From the NCBI GenBank assembly GCA_029204225.1, contig CM055103.1, forward strand, positions 23,678,663 to 23,742,662: a stretch of 64,000 nt of DNA. Direction: 5' to 3'. The translations under genes were made by a program, and so were the position numbers. Positions 23,597-34,706 of this stretch are shown piece after piece (the stretch's first letter is position 1; each line of letters begins with the position of its first letter). The stretch comes from Diphasiastrum complanatum (taxonomy: Eukaryota; Streptophyta; Lycopodiopsida; Lycopodiales; Lycopodiaceae). The notes beneath the pieces are model-generated. The model saw only the letters and a program-made list of their open reading frames with translations, did not search any database and was not told where the DNA came from.

Positions 23597-24249
23597 TGTG
23601 AAAAATTGTCAACTAGTAGTATTTTCCTAACTTGAGATTTTGTAGGCCTATGGCCAAATAAAAGTTAGAGATAGGTTCATACATGTATGTAGAGGCCCAA
23701 AGTATGTGTACACTACTTTTGAGGTCACATTAATTAGAGGAGGTCGAGTGTGGAGCTCTTCTATTGGCTCATAATTTGGTGCATTCCTATTTGACCAAAT
23801 TTCTAGGTATATGGGTGAATCCTATTGGACCCCAATTTTAGCCTATCATAAGACAAGTGGCCAAGAGGCACTATGGCTGCTATAAATAGCCATCTCCACG
23901 AGTATGTACACATCTCATTTTCATTCTATTGAATGAATGTTATGCTCTTTGAAGATCCATCTTCTTCTCTCTCACTTTTTTGTTCATATCTTGCATTCTA
24001 GCCACTAGAATTGTGATTTCTTTGTTGCTATGGCTTCACACGTGTGAAATGCAGGTTGTAGGCTCTGAAGTACGGACAGGGACAGCAAGTTTCTGTTTGT
24101 GGAAGCTTATGATCAGATTTTGATGTTTAGTTGATGTTTAGTATGCTTAACATCACAATTTCTATCATTTTTTCAATCTAGATGTGCATAACTTCCATGG
24201 CCAAGATCTTTATGAAACTTTAGCATCTTTTGGATCTGAGTTTTTCACA
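23597..24249 (+). repeat. Young copia 5' LTR
   Basis: TGTGAAAAAT...TTTTTCACA. Contains TATAAATA at 23881-23888 (core promoter), a 14-bp palindrome TTCACACGTGTGAA (24035-24048) with a G-box CACGTG core, and ends directly at the PBS. Confidence 0.95.
24035..24048 (+). promoter_or_regulatory. G-box palindrome in LTR
   Basis: TTCACACGTGTGAA is a perfect palindrome with a CACGTG core, the target of plant bZIP/bHLH factors. It lies about 150 bases downstream of the TATA box, so it would be transcribed; function in regulation is inference. Copied in the 3' LTR at 29243-29256. Confidence 0.5.
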
Positions 24250-24261
24250 TGGTATCAGAGC
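24250..24261 (+). promoter_or_regulatory. Primer-binding site of young copia
   Basis: TGGTATCAGAGC begins immediately after the LTR terminal CA and matches the initiator Met tRNA 3' end. Confidence 0.95.
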
Positions 24262-24858
24262 ATTAGGCGGCCAAATGTGCAGGTTTTGCCAGATTTAGAA
24301 GAGATTTGTGGGCGAGTTTGCTTTTGTAGCATTCCAATCAAGTTTCTAGCTAAAAATCTTGTTGATTTATGTGTAGAAATTGGATCTTTGTGATCAAAAC
24401 ATCATTTGTATGCATTTCAATTGAAGTAGGGCGAATTCCCTCTGTACTTATCAGAATAAGGAGACAAAAATTGTTTTGGAAAGAGGGAGATGCAAGATCC
24501 AACAAGATCCTATTAGTTTTCCATTCTAGCATATAGTTTTTTGATTCAATTTCTTGCTTCTTCATGTCAAAAACTTCAAAATTGATGTAACCCTCTGATT
24601 TTCAGTTTGCTGAATGATTCAAGAGTGTATTTCAATCTTAGGAGTGAGGGAAAAGCAAGTATATTGAGTTTTGGTCTTGGTTTGATCAAGAAATCATAAA
24701 ACTAGTGGCTAAAATTAAGGAAAAAGTGAGGAAAAGAGAGAAAAAGTAAGGTTTTAGGTTCCAAATCTTTGTGATTTCTTCTTGTGTTTCATTTGTTGAT
24801 TCAAGAGAGTGCTTAGTGCATTGGAACAGGTCAAAGATCAGAGATCAATCATTGCAAC

Positions 24859-27800
24859 ATGGCTACAAATGGAGGCTACATGTTGGAAAGCAATGATAGG
24901 CTTACCTCCCTCAACTATTCTACTTGGAAAGTAAGGATGGAGTCTTTGCTTGAGATGAATGAGTTGATGGATATTGTTGTAGGTGTGGAGGAGAGACCTT
25001 TGGCACCTCAAGAACAATTGAGGTATGACAAGAGGGCAAAGAAAGCCCTTCACATGATCAAGATGAATGTGACAAATGAGCTTATCAAAGAGGTTGGTAA
25101 GTGCACATCATCTAGTGAAGCTTGGGAAGCCTTGAAGAAGGTTTATGAATCCAAGTCTACTTCTAGAGTGTTGACTTTAAGAAGGCAAATCTTTTCTTGT
25201 ATGCAAAAGAAGAGTGAGAATGGACATGCTTTTGTTTTGAGAGTTAAAGCATTGAATGATGAGTTAGCATGCATTAATGATGGCATAAATAATGAGGAGC
25301 TTGTTCAAGTGATTCTCAATGGCTTGTTGGATGATCATGCTAATCTTGTTCAAAGTTATGCTATCCAAAAATGTTTACCAAGTGTTGGAGACTTGCAAGA
25401 GGTCTTGTTGGCTGAAGAATTCAGGTTGCAAGCAAGAGTGGGAGCATCTTCTACATCTCAAGGAGGAGAAGAGGAGGCAATGTTCTCTAAAGGCAAGTTC
25501 AAGGGCAAAGGTAAAAGCAATTGGTCTAAAGGGCAAGACCAAGGTGAGCACTCTACTTTTGGCAAAAAGAAGGATAGATCTAAGCTAAAATGTTTCTATT
25601 GTGGAGTCAAAGGGCATTTTGCTAGTGATTGTTTTAAGAAAAAGAGGGATCAAGGGGAAAAGCAAACCAATCTAACTATTGATGAGGGTGGGGATGAGCT
25701 TCTTTCAAATGATGCTTTTGTTATGTCATCTTGCTTGTTGGCTAATCATGGAGACATTGATCCTTGGTGGATTGATAGTGGAGCCACTTCTCATATGACA
25801 TATCATAAAGAGTATTTTTCATCTTTAATGGCATTTGATGGTGATAGGAAGGTAATCTATACCGCAAATGATGGTGAGTGTGCAATCAAGGGGATTGGCA
25901 CAATTCCTATTTCACTTTCTACAAATAGGAATATAGAATTGAAAGATGTTTTGCTCATTCCATCCATTACCAAGAACTTACTTAGTGTAAGCCAAATGCT
26001 TGACAAAGGATTCAAAGTTGAGTTTGATGGTGATGCTTGCTTGATCAAAAAGGGGTGTAGTATCATTGCAAAAGGGAAAAGGCAAGGGAAATTGTTCAAG
26101 CTTGATGCATGTGTTGTTGCTAACCAAGTTGGATGCATGGCAAATGAACAAATGTCAATTCAAGAGGTATGGCATAAAAGGATGGGACATCTCAACTACA
26201 AGGCCTTGGAGGTAATAGCCAAAAAGGAGGTAGTAAGGGGACTTCCCAAGTCTCTTACTTGCTTGAATCATGTTTGTGAAGAATGTGCTTTGTCTAAATC
26301 ACATAGATTGCCATATACTAGATCTATATCTAGATCTAAGATGCCTTTTTCTCTCTTGCATTCGGATATTCATGGTGTTACTACAATTAGCAATGGAGGT
26401 GCTAAGATGTATGTAACTTTCATTGATGATTTTAGTAGATTTTGTTGGGTTTATCTACTAAAGAGCAAGGATGAGGTGTTTGATGTGTTTGTCAAGTTCA
26501 AAGTTGCTATTGAGACTCAATTTACAACCAAAATCAAATGCTTGAGGAGCGACAATGGTGGTGAATACATTTCTAACAAATTCAAAGCCTTTTGCGATGA
26601 GCATGGGATCAAGAGGGAGTACACATGTCCAAGAACACCACAACAAAATGGAGTGGCCGAGAGGAAGAATAGAACCTTGTGTGAGAGTGCAAAGGCAATG
26701 AGATTGAATGCTAATCTTCCTAAACCTTTTTGGAGTGATGCTTTGTTGTGTGCAAATTTCCTATGCAATAGATGGCCAAGTGTTGTATTGGAAGGAAAAA
26801 CCCCTTTTGAAGCTTTGTTTGGTACGAAGCCTAATGTCAAGTTTCTAAGAACTTTTGGATGCATTTGCTACTTCAACATTACTCTTGATGATAGAACTAA
26901 GGAGGATCCATCTTCAAGAAAGGGCATTTTTGTTGGTTATAGTGAAGTAAGCAAAGCATATAGGATTTATGTTCCTTCAATCAAGAAAGTGTTCACAAGT
27001 AGGGATGTCATTTTTGATGAAAGTAACATTCCAAAAGTTGTTTCAAGTGATGATGGTATTGTTGCAACTAATGTGCTTGATGACAATGGAGTTGATGACA
27101 CATTGGATGTGGATGTTGAAGAAGCCTCTTCAAGTCAAATTCCAAGGAGAACTCCAAGACATAAAGTGAAACCCTCAAGGCTCACTTATGATGGCAAAGG
27201 TAAGCAAGTGGTGGATGGATCCAACTATGCTTTCCTAACTTCTTTTGATGTACCTTCATGTGTAGATGAAGCAAGGCAAAAAGAGGAATGGATCCAAGCA
27301 ATGGATCTTGAGTTTGAAGCACTTATGAAGAACAACACATGGAGATTGGTGGAGCTTCCAAAGGGCAAAAGTGCAATTGGATGCAAATGGATCTTCAAGG
27401 TAAAGACAAATCAAGATGGATCTATCAACAAGTTGAAGGCAAGGTTGGTGGCTAAAGGTTATGCTCAAGAGCATGGCATTGACTATGAGGAAACCTTTGC
27501 ACCCGTGGCAAAGATGGTGAGCATAAGAGTAATCATTTCCCTTGCAACTCTTTATGGATGGGATCTTTGGCAATTAGACATTTCTAATGCTTTCTTGAAT
27601 GGTGATCTTGAAGAGGAAGTCTACATGGAGCAACCCAAGAGCTATGTTTCTCATAGCAAGCCTAATCATGTGTGTTTTCTACAAAAAAGTTTGTATGGTC
27701 TTAAGCAAGCACCAAGGAGTTGGTATGCTAGGCTTAACTCTTTTCTACTTTCTCAAAACTTCACTATGAGTGAGTATGATCATTCACTTTACTTTAGAAT

Positions 27801-28809
27801 TAGTGCTAATGATGTTACAATCCTTCTAATTTATGTGGATGACATTATTTTAAGTGGAGGGAACAAGGAAGATATAGAAGATATCAAGAAAGCACTAAAA
27901 AAGGAATTTGAAGTGCATGATCTTGGTCTTTTGAGCTATATCTTAGGAATAGAAGTAATTAGAACTTCTCAAATCACTTTTATTTCACAAGAGAAGTATG
28001 CTATTTCTATTCTCAATAGATTTCATATGGTAGATGCAAATCCTATTGATACACCTATGGAATCACATGTAAAGCTAACTATAAGAGGTAATGAAAGATC
28101 CTTCGAGGACATTACTCTCTATAGGAAGCTAATAGGTTCTCTTATATATCTAACCATCACAAGACCTGATTTATCTTATTGTGTTGGTAGATTAAGCCAA
28201 TTCATGCAAGATCCTAGCATAGAACATTGGAAACTAGGAAAGAGGATCTTGAGATACATCTCGGGAACAAAAGATTTTGGCATTGTTTATAGAGGCTCAT
28301 CACCTAACTTATTTGGTTTTTCAGATTCAGATTTTGCAGGAGACCTTATGGATAGAAAATCCATAAATGCACATGCTATTTTCATAGGTGATGGAGCTAT
28401 CTCATGGATGTCGAAGAAACAAGCAACTATATCACTTTCTTCTAGTGAGGCCGAGTACAAAGCTTTGACATCATGCACAAAGGAGATGGTGTGGATCAAG
28501 AGGATGATTATGGAGCTTCATTTGCTGGATTTTTCAGAGAGTCCAATCATCTTTTGTGACAACCTTTCAGCCCAAAGTCTAGCAAGCAATCCGGTTTTCC
28601 ATGCAAGGAGCAAACATATCGAGGTGGCTTACCATTTTGTGAGAGAACAAGTGTTGGCAAAAGAGATCAAGCTTGAACATGTCCCATCAAAGGAATGTGT
28701 GGCTGATATCTTTACCAAAGCATTGGGAAAGGACTTATTTTTCAAGCATAGAACAAGTCTTGGTGTACTTTCTAAATCTATGCTAAAACTAGTTGAAGAG
28801 GGAGTGTGA
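24859..28809 (+). CDS. Copia gag-pol polyprotein, 1316 codons, intact
   Basis: Single frame encoding every copia protein in normal order. Gag (UBN2-type, from YSTWKVRMESLLEMNELMD) ends in a CCHC knuckle CFYCGVKGHFASDC at about residues 245-258. Protease has WWIDSGATSHM with the active-site Asp near 306. Pre-integrase is VWHKRMGHLNYKAL. Integrase has its DDE residues in LLHSDIHG (about 502), RSDNGGEY (about 565) and GVAERKNRTL (about 601). RT starts near 825 (NNTWRLVELPKGKSAIGCK) with YVDD at about 991. RNase H has SDSDFAGD near 1155, and the C-terminal ADIFTKALGK precedes the stop. The start ATG is the first in a good context (aacATGGC) after the leader. The length is typical for plant copia. 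No stop or frameshift interrupts it, so it could encode active proteins. Confidence 0.97.
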   Translation: MATNGGYMLESNDRLTSLNYSTWKVRMESLLEMNELMDIVVGVEERPLAPQEQLRYDKRAKKALHMIKMNVTNELIKEVGKCTSSSEAWEALKKVYESKSTSRVLTLRRQIFSCMQKKSENGHAFVLRVKALNDELACINDGINNEELVQVILNGLLDDHANLVQSYAIQKCLPSVGDLQEVLLAEEFRLQARVGASSTSQGGEEEAMFSKGKFKGKGKSNWSKGQDQGEHSTFGKKKDRSKLKCFYCGVKGHFASDCFKKKRDQGEKQTNLTIDEGGDELLSNDAFVMSSCLLANHGDIDPWWIDSGATSHMTYHKEYFSSLMAFDGDRKVIYTANDGECAIKGIGTIPISLSTNRNIELKDVLLIPSITKNLLSVSQMLDKGFKVEFDGDACLIKKGCSIIAKGKRQGKLFKLDACVVANQVGCMANEQMSIQEVWHKRMGHLNYKALEVIAKKEVVRGLPKSLTCLNHVCEECALSKSHRLPYTRSISRSKMPFSLLHSDIHGVTTISNGGAKMYVTFIDDFSRFCWVYLLKSKDEVFDVFVKFKVAIETQFTTKIKCLRSDNGGEYISNKFKAFCDEHGIKREYTCPRTPQQNGVAERKNRTLCESAKAMRLNANLPKPFWSDALLCANFLCNRWPSVVLEGKTPFEALFGTKPNVKFLRTFGCICYFNITLDDRTKEDPSSRKGIFVGYSEVSKAYRIYVPSIKKVFTSRDVIFDESNIPKVVSSDDGIVATNVLDDNGVDDTLDVDVEEASSSQIPRRTPRHKVKPSRLTYDGKGKQVVDGSNYAFLTSFDVPSCVDEARQKEEWIQAMDLEFEALMKNNTWRLVELPKGKSAIGCKWIFKVKTNQDGSINKLKARLVAKGYAQEHGIDYEETFAPVAKMVSIRVIISLATLYGWDLWQLDISNAFLNGDLEEEVYMEQPKSYVSHSKPNHVCFLQKSLYGLKQAPRSWYARLNSFLLSQNFTMSEYDHSLYFRISANDVTILLIYVDDIILSGGNKEDIEDIKKALKKEFEVHDLGLLSYILGIEVIRTSQITFISQEKYAISILNRFHMVDANPIDTPMESHVKLTIRGNERSFEDITLYRKLIGSLIYLTITRPDLSYCVGRLSQFMQDPSIEHWKLGKRILRYISGTKDFGIVYRGSSPNLFGFSDSDFAGDLMDRKSINAHAIFIGDGAISWMSKKQATISLSSSEAEYKALTSCTKEMVWIKRMIMELHLLDFSESPIIFCDNLSAQSLASNPVFHARSKHIEVAYHFVREQVLAKEIKLEHVPSKECVADIFTKALGKDLFFKHRTSLGVLSKSMLKLVEEGV
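28795..28804 (+). promoter_or_regulatory. Polypurine tract of young copia
   Basis: GAAGAGGGAG abuts the TG of the 3' LTR and overlaps the last codons of pol. Confidence 0.8.
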
Positions 28810-29457
28810 AAAATTGTCAACTAGTAGTATTTTCCTAACTTGAGATTTTGTAGGCCTATGGCCAAATAAAAGTTAGAGATAGGTTCATACATGTATGTAG
28901 AGGCCCAAAGTATGTGTACACTACTTTTGAGGTCACATTAATTAGAGGAGGTCGAGTGTGGAGCTCTTCTATTGGCTCATAATTTGGTGCATTCCTATTT
29001 GACCAAATTTCTAGGTATATGGGTGAATCCTATTGGACCCCAATTTTAGCCTATCATAAGACAAGTGGCCAAGAGGCACTATGGCTGCTATAAATAGCCA
29101 TCTCCACGAGTATGTACACATCTCATTTTCATTCTATTGAATGAATGTTATGCTCTTTGAAGATCCATCTTCTTCTCTCTCACTTTTTTGTTCATATCTT
29201 GCATTCTAGCCACTAGAATTGTGATTTCTTTGTTGCTATGGCTTCACACGTGTGAAATGCAGGTTGTAGGCTCTGAAGTACGGACAGGGACAGCAAGTTT
29301 CTGTTTGTGGAAGCTTATGATCAGATTTTGATGTTTAGTTGATGTTTAGTATGCTTAACATCACAATTTCTATCATTTTTTCAATCTAGATGTGCATAAC
29401 TTCCATGGCCAAGATCTTTATGAAACTTTAGCATCTTTTGGATCTGAGTTTTTCACA
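28805..29457 (+). repeat. Young copia 3' LTR
   Basis: Same length (653 bp) and, by eye, the same sequence as the 5' LTR; TATA at 29089-29096. Confidence 0.95.
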
Positions 29458-29749
29458 ATTTCTAAAGTTCTGCTACTTCTGCTTCAGTTTTTGCATTGAG
29501 CACACCAAGATTTTTAGTCTTAAAGCTCTAGTCCCGAATTTTGGAACGAGCATGAAGAGAAATTATTATATCTCATGCTTAACTAACTATTGTCTGAAGT
29601 TAACCATACCAGTTAAATGTCGACAAGGCTGGAAACTCAAAAAACGGCGACCAGGAGTTACAGGTTCACATTCTCTCTCTACGTAACCTCTCTCTAAAGT
29701 GAAATTTATTAAAGGGCCCATTTTGAGCTCATATTTCTCCTAATGGAAG
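29458..29749. other. Right flank of young copia insertion
   Basis: Begins with the target duplicate ATTTC. No gene is seen; the frame in this region is LTR read-through. Confidence 0.4.
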
Positions 29750-30262
29750 TTTGTAAATAGCAATCTTGTTATTCTCATCATTTATGTAGATGATTTCATG
29801 GAAGGAGACAGAAAGTGCATTAGGTAGTGAATTCAAAATGCAAGATCTAGGTGAGTTTCACTACATCCTAGGCCTAGAAGTAGATCTTTGTCAAGATCAT
29901 GCATTTATACGTCAATCTAGATATGCTCTTTCTATGCTTAAGAAATATAATATGGAAAATTTTAAGAGCATTGATACTCCCAGGGAGCATGTTGTAAAAG
30001 GTCCTATCAAAGGGGATGAAACATCTTTTGAGGACATCACCCTTTATAGGAGTCTTATTGGTTCCCTTATTTGGTTGACAATCACTAGGCCAGATTTGAG
30101 CTTTAGTGTGCATAAATTGAGTCAATTCATGCAAGATTCAAAGATTTTCCATTGGAAATCGGCCAAAAGGATCTTGAGATATGTATCTTCCACACTTGAT
30201 TATGGATTATTCTATAAAAGTGAAGATCTATCAATGGTTGCACCTACTTGGATTTGGACTGT
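29750..30262 (+). pseudogene. Copia RT C-terminal fragment
   Basis: Reads IIYVDDF near 29778, then EFKMQDLGEFHYILGLEV, DETSFEDITLYRSLIGSLIW and LTITRPDLSFSVHKLSQFMQ, breaking off after DYGLFYKSEDLS. The wording is close to the intact element at 24.9-28.8 kb (EDITLYRKLIGSL, TITRPDLSYCV), so it is a truncated relative. A deletion after YVDD shifts the frame. Confidence 0.85.
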
Positions 30263-30629
30263 TGGAATCTGGTTGATCTAGGTTTAAGAGTAAAGACCCT
30301 TTTGATACCTATGGTTGATCATTAAGCAATGTGCTTGTTGTGATATCGCTATTAGGAATGTCCTACTTTTATAGATTCTTGATGTACCTAGATAGAGTAG
30401 AACTCTTAACTGTAGCTACTGTTGTGAATTAAGATCTCTCCTCTTCTAAGATGTAGTGATTAGTTCCTGATATGCTGCTAATTTAGTTATGATGAGCCTT
30501 TGTGTGGAATAACAAATAGAACAAATAACAGTTGATCTTAGAGGAACATTTGATAGAGATAAAGCATTCAAAGATCATGTGTCATATAAGAGATAAGAAA
30601 AAAATATCTGTTTCATTATAGTGATCCCT
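30263..30629. other. No recognisable feature
   Basis: AT-rich, possibly LTR-derived sequence between two retroelement fragments. Confidence 0.4.
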
Positions 30630-31580
30630 GGAGCGCTGTTTGGCATACCGCACAGTGCGTTATCACAAGTACCAAGATGTATTTGCATGGTCGCTCAAAG
30701 ATTTGAAAGGAATTCTTCCAAAATTTGGCGAGCACCGCATTGATCTTTAAGGGGATGTTGTTCTTGTTTGACAGAGACAATATTGTCTTAATCCAAAGTA
30801 CTCTCTAATGGTAAAAGACGAACTCAACAAGCACCTTAAGGCAGGTATTATTTATCCCATCTTAAGTAGTGAATATGTATCTCCCATTGTTGTCGTTCCA
30901 AAGAAGAAGTTTGGTAAGATTCGGATTTGCCAGGATTTCAGGAAGCTGAATGCTGCTACAAAGAAAAATCACATCCTTTACCCTTGACGGATTCCATTCT
31001 AAACCAGGTCGTTGGGCAAGAATGTTATAGTTTCTATGATGGCTTCTCTGGTTACAATCAAGTTGGAGTAATGAAGGAGAATTGACCGAAGACTACTTTT
31101 ACTATTGATTGGGACACATATGCCTACAATAAAATGCCCTTTGGTCTTTGTAACACACTAGCTACTTTTCAAAGAATTATGATGCTGATTTTTGCTACTT
31201 TCCTAAGAATATTTCTCGAAATTTTCATTGATGATTTCTGCATTTACAGTAATATCAAAACTCATATAAAAAAATTGAAGCTTACATTGCAGAGGTGTCA
31301 AGACACTTGTTTGTCACTTCACCCCAAAAATTGTTTTTTCAATATGAGAGAAGGTATATTACTGGGTCGTAGAATATCCAATAGAGGAATTGAAGTCGAC
31401 AAAGATAAAGTCAAAGTCATAAAGAATCTGTTGATACCAACGAATCTACGTGAACTGAGAGGATTCTTAGGACATGTTGGTTATTGTCAAAGAATTATCC
31501 AGAATCATGCCTATATTGCTACAGCTCTTACACAGTTACTTAAGAAGCAAGCTGCTTATATATGGATGGCAGCACAATAG
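30630..31580 (+). pseudogene. Ty3/gypsy RT fragment (Athila/Tat-like)
   Basis: RT blocks in order: GIIYPILSSEYVSPIVVVPK, KIRICQDFRKLNAATKKNH, then (31134-31580, open) MPFGLCNTLATFQRIM, FIDDFCIYSN and LRELRGFLGHVGYCQRII. The KLNAATKK and IDDF forms are those of non-chromodomain gypsy lineages, so this is a different gypsy group from the 12.7-18.9 kb array. The 5' half has stops and frame changes. Confidence 0.85.
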
Positions 31581-31604
31581 AGAGCATTCAAAGAACTTAA
31601 GCAT

Positions 31605-33155
31605 AGATTCAACATTACTCTTGATGATAGGACCAAGGAGGATCCATCTTCAAGAAGAGGTATTTTTGTTGGATATAGTGAGATGAGTAAAGCCTACAAG
31701 GTTTACATTCCTTATAATAACAAAGTGATTGCTGGTAGAGATGTCATCTTTGATGAGAGAAACATTCCAAAAGTGTCTTCAAGCATGATTGATAAAGGTG
31801 TGGATGGATCTAACATTCTTGATGTTGATGTAAAGGATCCTACTTTGGATGGTGATGATGATGGACCTTCATCAAGTCAAAAGCCAAGGAGAACATCAAG
31901 GGAAAGACAAGTACCTTCAAGGATCACATATGACGAAAAGGGTAAGCAAGTAGTTTCTGCAAATTATGTTGCTCTCCTAACCTCTTTTGATTAAGCTACA
32001 AGTGTAGATGAATCAAGGAAAGAAGATGAGTGGATCCAAGCAATGGATCTTGAGTATCAAACTCTTATGAAGAATGAAGCATCTTTTGGTGAATCTTCTT
32101 GTGTAGATGATGCTATGAAAGTAGATGGATGTTTTCATGTTTTTACAACAAGTAATGGATCTGGAAAACAAATTTTGTTCAATGACTTTGATGATCAAGT
32201 TGATGATCAAGAGATTGATCTCAAAGGGCTTAAACTAGTCAAAAGGAAAATTGGCAATTTGGAGCTAGTCAAGAGCATCAAAGGAGAGCCAATTGGCAAA
32301 GATGTTATGGATCTGTTTTTGCAGCTTATTGAAGACTCAAGTAAGGTCAAAGGAGCATCCAGTAAGTGTTGTTCAAGTTTACTTTACTTGTTCTATCTCA
32401 TGTTTGAGCAATTTCATGTGGATGTGTCCAGATTGTCAAGATATGGTAAAACTAGCTACGTTGGTGAGCATCATTTTGATGTTGGATTTGTACTAGCATT
32501 CTTGGCTGGTTTTGTTGATGGAAATGAGTCTGTTGGAGGCTCATTATATCACTTATCCATGGGTAAGTTCTCAAGTGTTGAGCTACTTAGTGCCAATGTT
32601 TGGAGATTGTCAATTTTTGGTGAATTCATGGTCATTTTCTTGTGTCAAGTAGATCTTGAAGATGGAGTAGTAAAACTTGTTTGGTTTATGGAGTCATGTG
32701 GTGCTGCTTTAGTATCATGGATGAATTCACTTACTCATGGATTTTCAGGGCTTGATGGTTTCTTGTGGCAAGATGGAGATGGATGCTCATTCATGGAGTG
32801 TCATGGTGGATACATGGCAACAAAGGACAAAGAAGGAGGAGACATGCAACCAAATGATGATCACTCACATTTATTGTTTGTTTGTTGTATTTTTCTTGAG
32901 AGTTCAAAGTTGCAAGCATGGTGGAATAATCTCATTTACATTCTATGTGATTCTTCATGTCATATTGAGGTGCAATATCATTTTGTGAGGGAGCAAGTCA
33001 TTGCAAAGGAGGTGGAGCTTCAACATGTGTCCTCAAGGGAATGTGTAGCTGATATCTTCACCAAAGCATTGGGAAAGGTTTTGTTCATGAAGCATAGGAC
33101 TTCACTTGGAGTGTCATCAAAGTCTATGCTACAACTAGTTGAAGAGAGAGTGTGA
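31605..33155 (+). pseudogene. Copia derivative with RT/RNase H replaced by foreign open frame
   Basis: Starts in the copia integrase C-terminus (FNITLDDRTKEDPSSR, RGIFVGYSEMSKAYKVY), the same wording as the intact element, and reaches the INT-RT linker and RT start (WIQAMDLEYQTLMKN). It then switches at about 32075 into about 870 bases with no copia homology that stay open. The copia frame returns at about 32965 (IEVQYHFVREQVIAKEV) and runs to the pol stop at 33155. One TAA at about 31995 separates the first part from the 370-codon ORF 32043-33155. The foreign segment contains DFDDQVDDQEIDLKGLKLVK and several hydrophobic runs, with no domain that I recognise. Confidence 0.75.
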
Positions 33156-33320
33156 AAGATTCAACTAGTTTAATCATATTTGCTATATTTTCATATTTAG
33201 CAAATTGATGCCAACTTTGTTTTAGACTTAGAGTTTGACTTTTCAAAGCTCATTACTCTAAATTTCATTTGAATAAATACTCTTTGAAAGTGTGAGAAAG
33301 TTAGAAGTGTGAAAAATTCA
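33151..33320 (+). repeat. LTR start related to 63784-63950
   Basis: TGTGAAAGATTCAACTAGTT follows the pol stop and purine-rich 'gaagagagag'. The same sequence with scattered differences begins at 63784. It is the 3' LTR of the chimeric copia derivative; the right border is not defined. Confidence 0.7.
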
Positions 33321-34700
33321 GCAAATTCACATGTGTGGGGAACCACAACAAAAGTGTGAATGATCTTTACCATGCTTTATGGTGGCACACAGATCACCTG
33401 CAGAGTAATACTACAATCTACCAATAGATTTGAGGCTAGAGCACAATCTAGAATGCTATAGATCAAAGCTACATTAATTCCTCACAAAAAGAAAAAGTAC
33501 ACAAGAAAAATAATGTATGAAGAATACACCAATCTCGAGTTAGAGAGAGAATACCAAAAACAAGCAAAATAACATGAGATTCAATTTTGACATTATGACC
33601 TTACCAAAGCCTGATTCATCATTAAAAATGAATGAGAACCATATGTACATATACAGGAGAGCCTTAACTCGTGGTACTACTAGCATTCAATGCATTTCCT
33701 ACAGCTATTCAAGTGTAAACTACCACCATATTGACACCTAACAGCTTGCATGCAGAAATTGCACCTAACTTCTACCTACTTTCTCCAAATGTCAATTTCT
33801 CAACTATGAAACTACAATCCTTTTTGTATGTGTCCATTAGAACATTTATATGCTATGCATGTCTCAATAGACACTTAGGACAGTCTCACATGCAATCAAT
33901 TTATCACAATAAAATAAAAATAAAAATAAGGACCACTCAAAGTGCTCGTTGTATTAGCAAATTTGGAATATCACATTTATCCAAAAAGAAAATTTAGAAT
34001 GCATCTATTTTCTAGAATAATAAGTTGCTAATCTGAAAGGAATGCATGTAGTTTGGAATCACTACACCTTAGAAGAAGAAAGATCTTAAAATTCTGATTT
34101 TGGGTATCGATTATTTATGAATTTCCGAGTCCAATTGAATTTATATATGATCATCCCCTTTGGTCAAATTATAATGGATAGCTAAAATGACATGCTAACA
34201 TGCTTGAAAAAAGCCACATTCAGTAATCAAATTCACAGGTAATGTACAGTATTAATAAGTGTAAAGTTTGCAATTGACTATCTCAAAGTGGACAACATTT
34301 AGTAGCAAACAACTAACGATGTGTAAACATAACTCATTGTGCTCATCTCCTACAAGCCCATCTATCCATTCCATTGAGGACGGATGGATCTTAATGCTTA
34401 TTGCAAAAAAGAGAACTTAAAAAAGACATATCACATTCAATTTTCAATTCTATTGATAGCAAATTTAAAATATACACATGTTTAAAGCAAGAAATATTTT
34501 AACAATTAAAGTACACAAAAGTCTGAAGTGAGTTAATGTATGCAACAAGTTCTCATCATAGACATTTTCAAAAAAATCAAAAGTAACAAAACAACGAAAA
34601 TAGCTTATGAGATGGACATATGAGACATGACTCTAACCTAAATGGATTCCACCGCAATACGTGTTGCACTAAAATCGACACATGTCTGAGTTGATTTTAT
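33321..34700. other. AT-rich sequence without recognised gene
   Basis: About 1.4 kb of AT-rich DNA that may include the rest of the LTR. No coding frame above 90 codons and no motif recognised. Confidence 0.4.
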
Positions 34701-34706
34701 AGCTAA

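Larger units (their letters stand above)
23597..29457 (+). mobile_element. Complete, recently inserted Ty1/copia retrotransposon
   Basis: A 5861-bp element: 5' LTR 23597-24249, PBS 24250-24261, 609-base leader, a single gag-pol ORF 24859-28809, purine tract 28795-28804, and 3' LTR 28805-29457. It is flanked by a perfect 5-bp target duplication ATTTC (23592-23596 and 29458-29462). The two LTRs are each 653 bp, and in my base-by-base reading I saw no difference. All parts for autonomous transposition are present. Confidence 0.97.
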
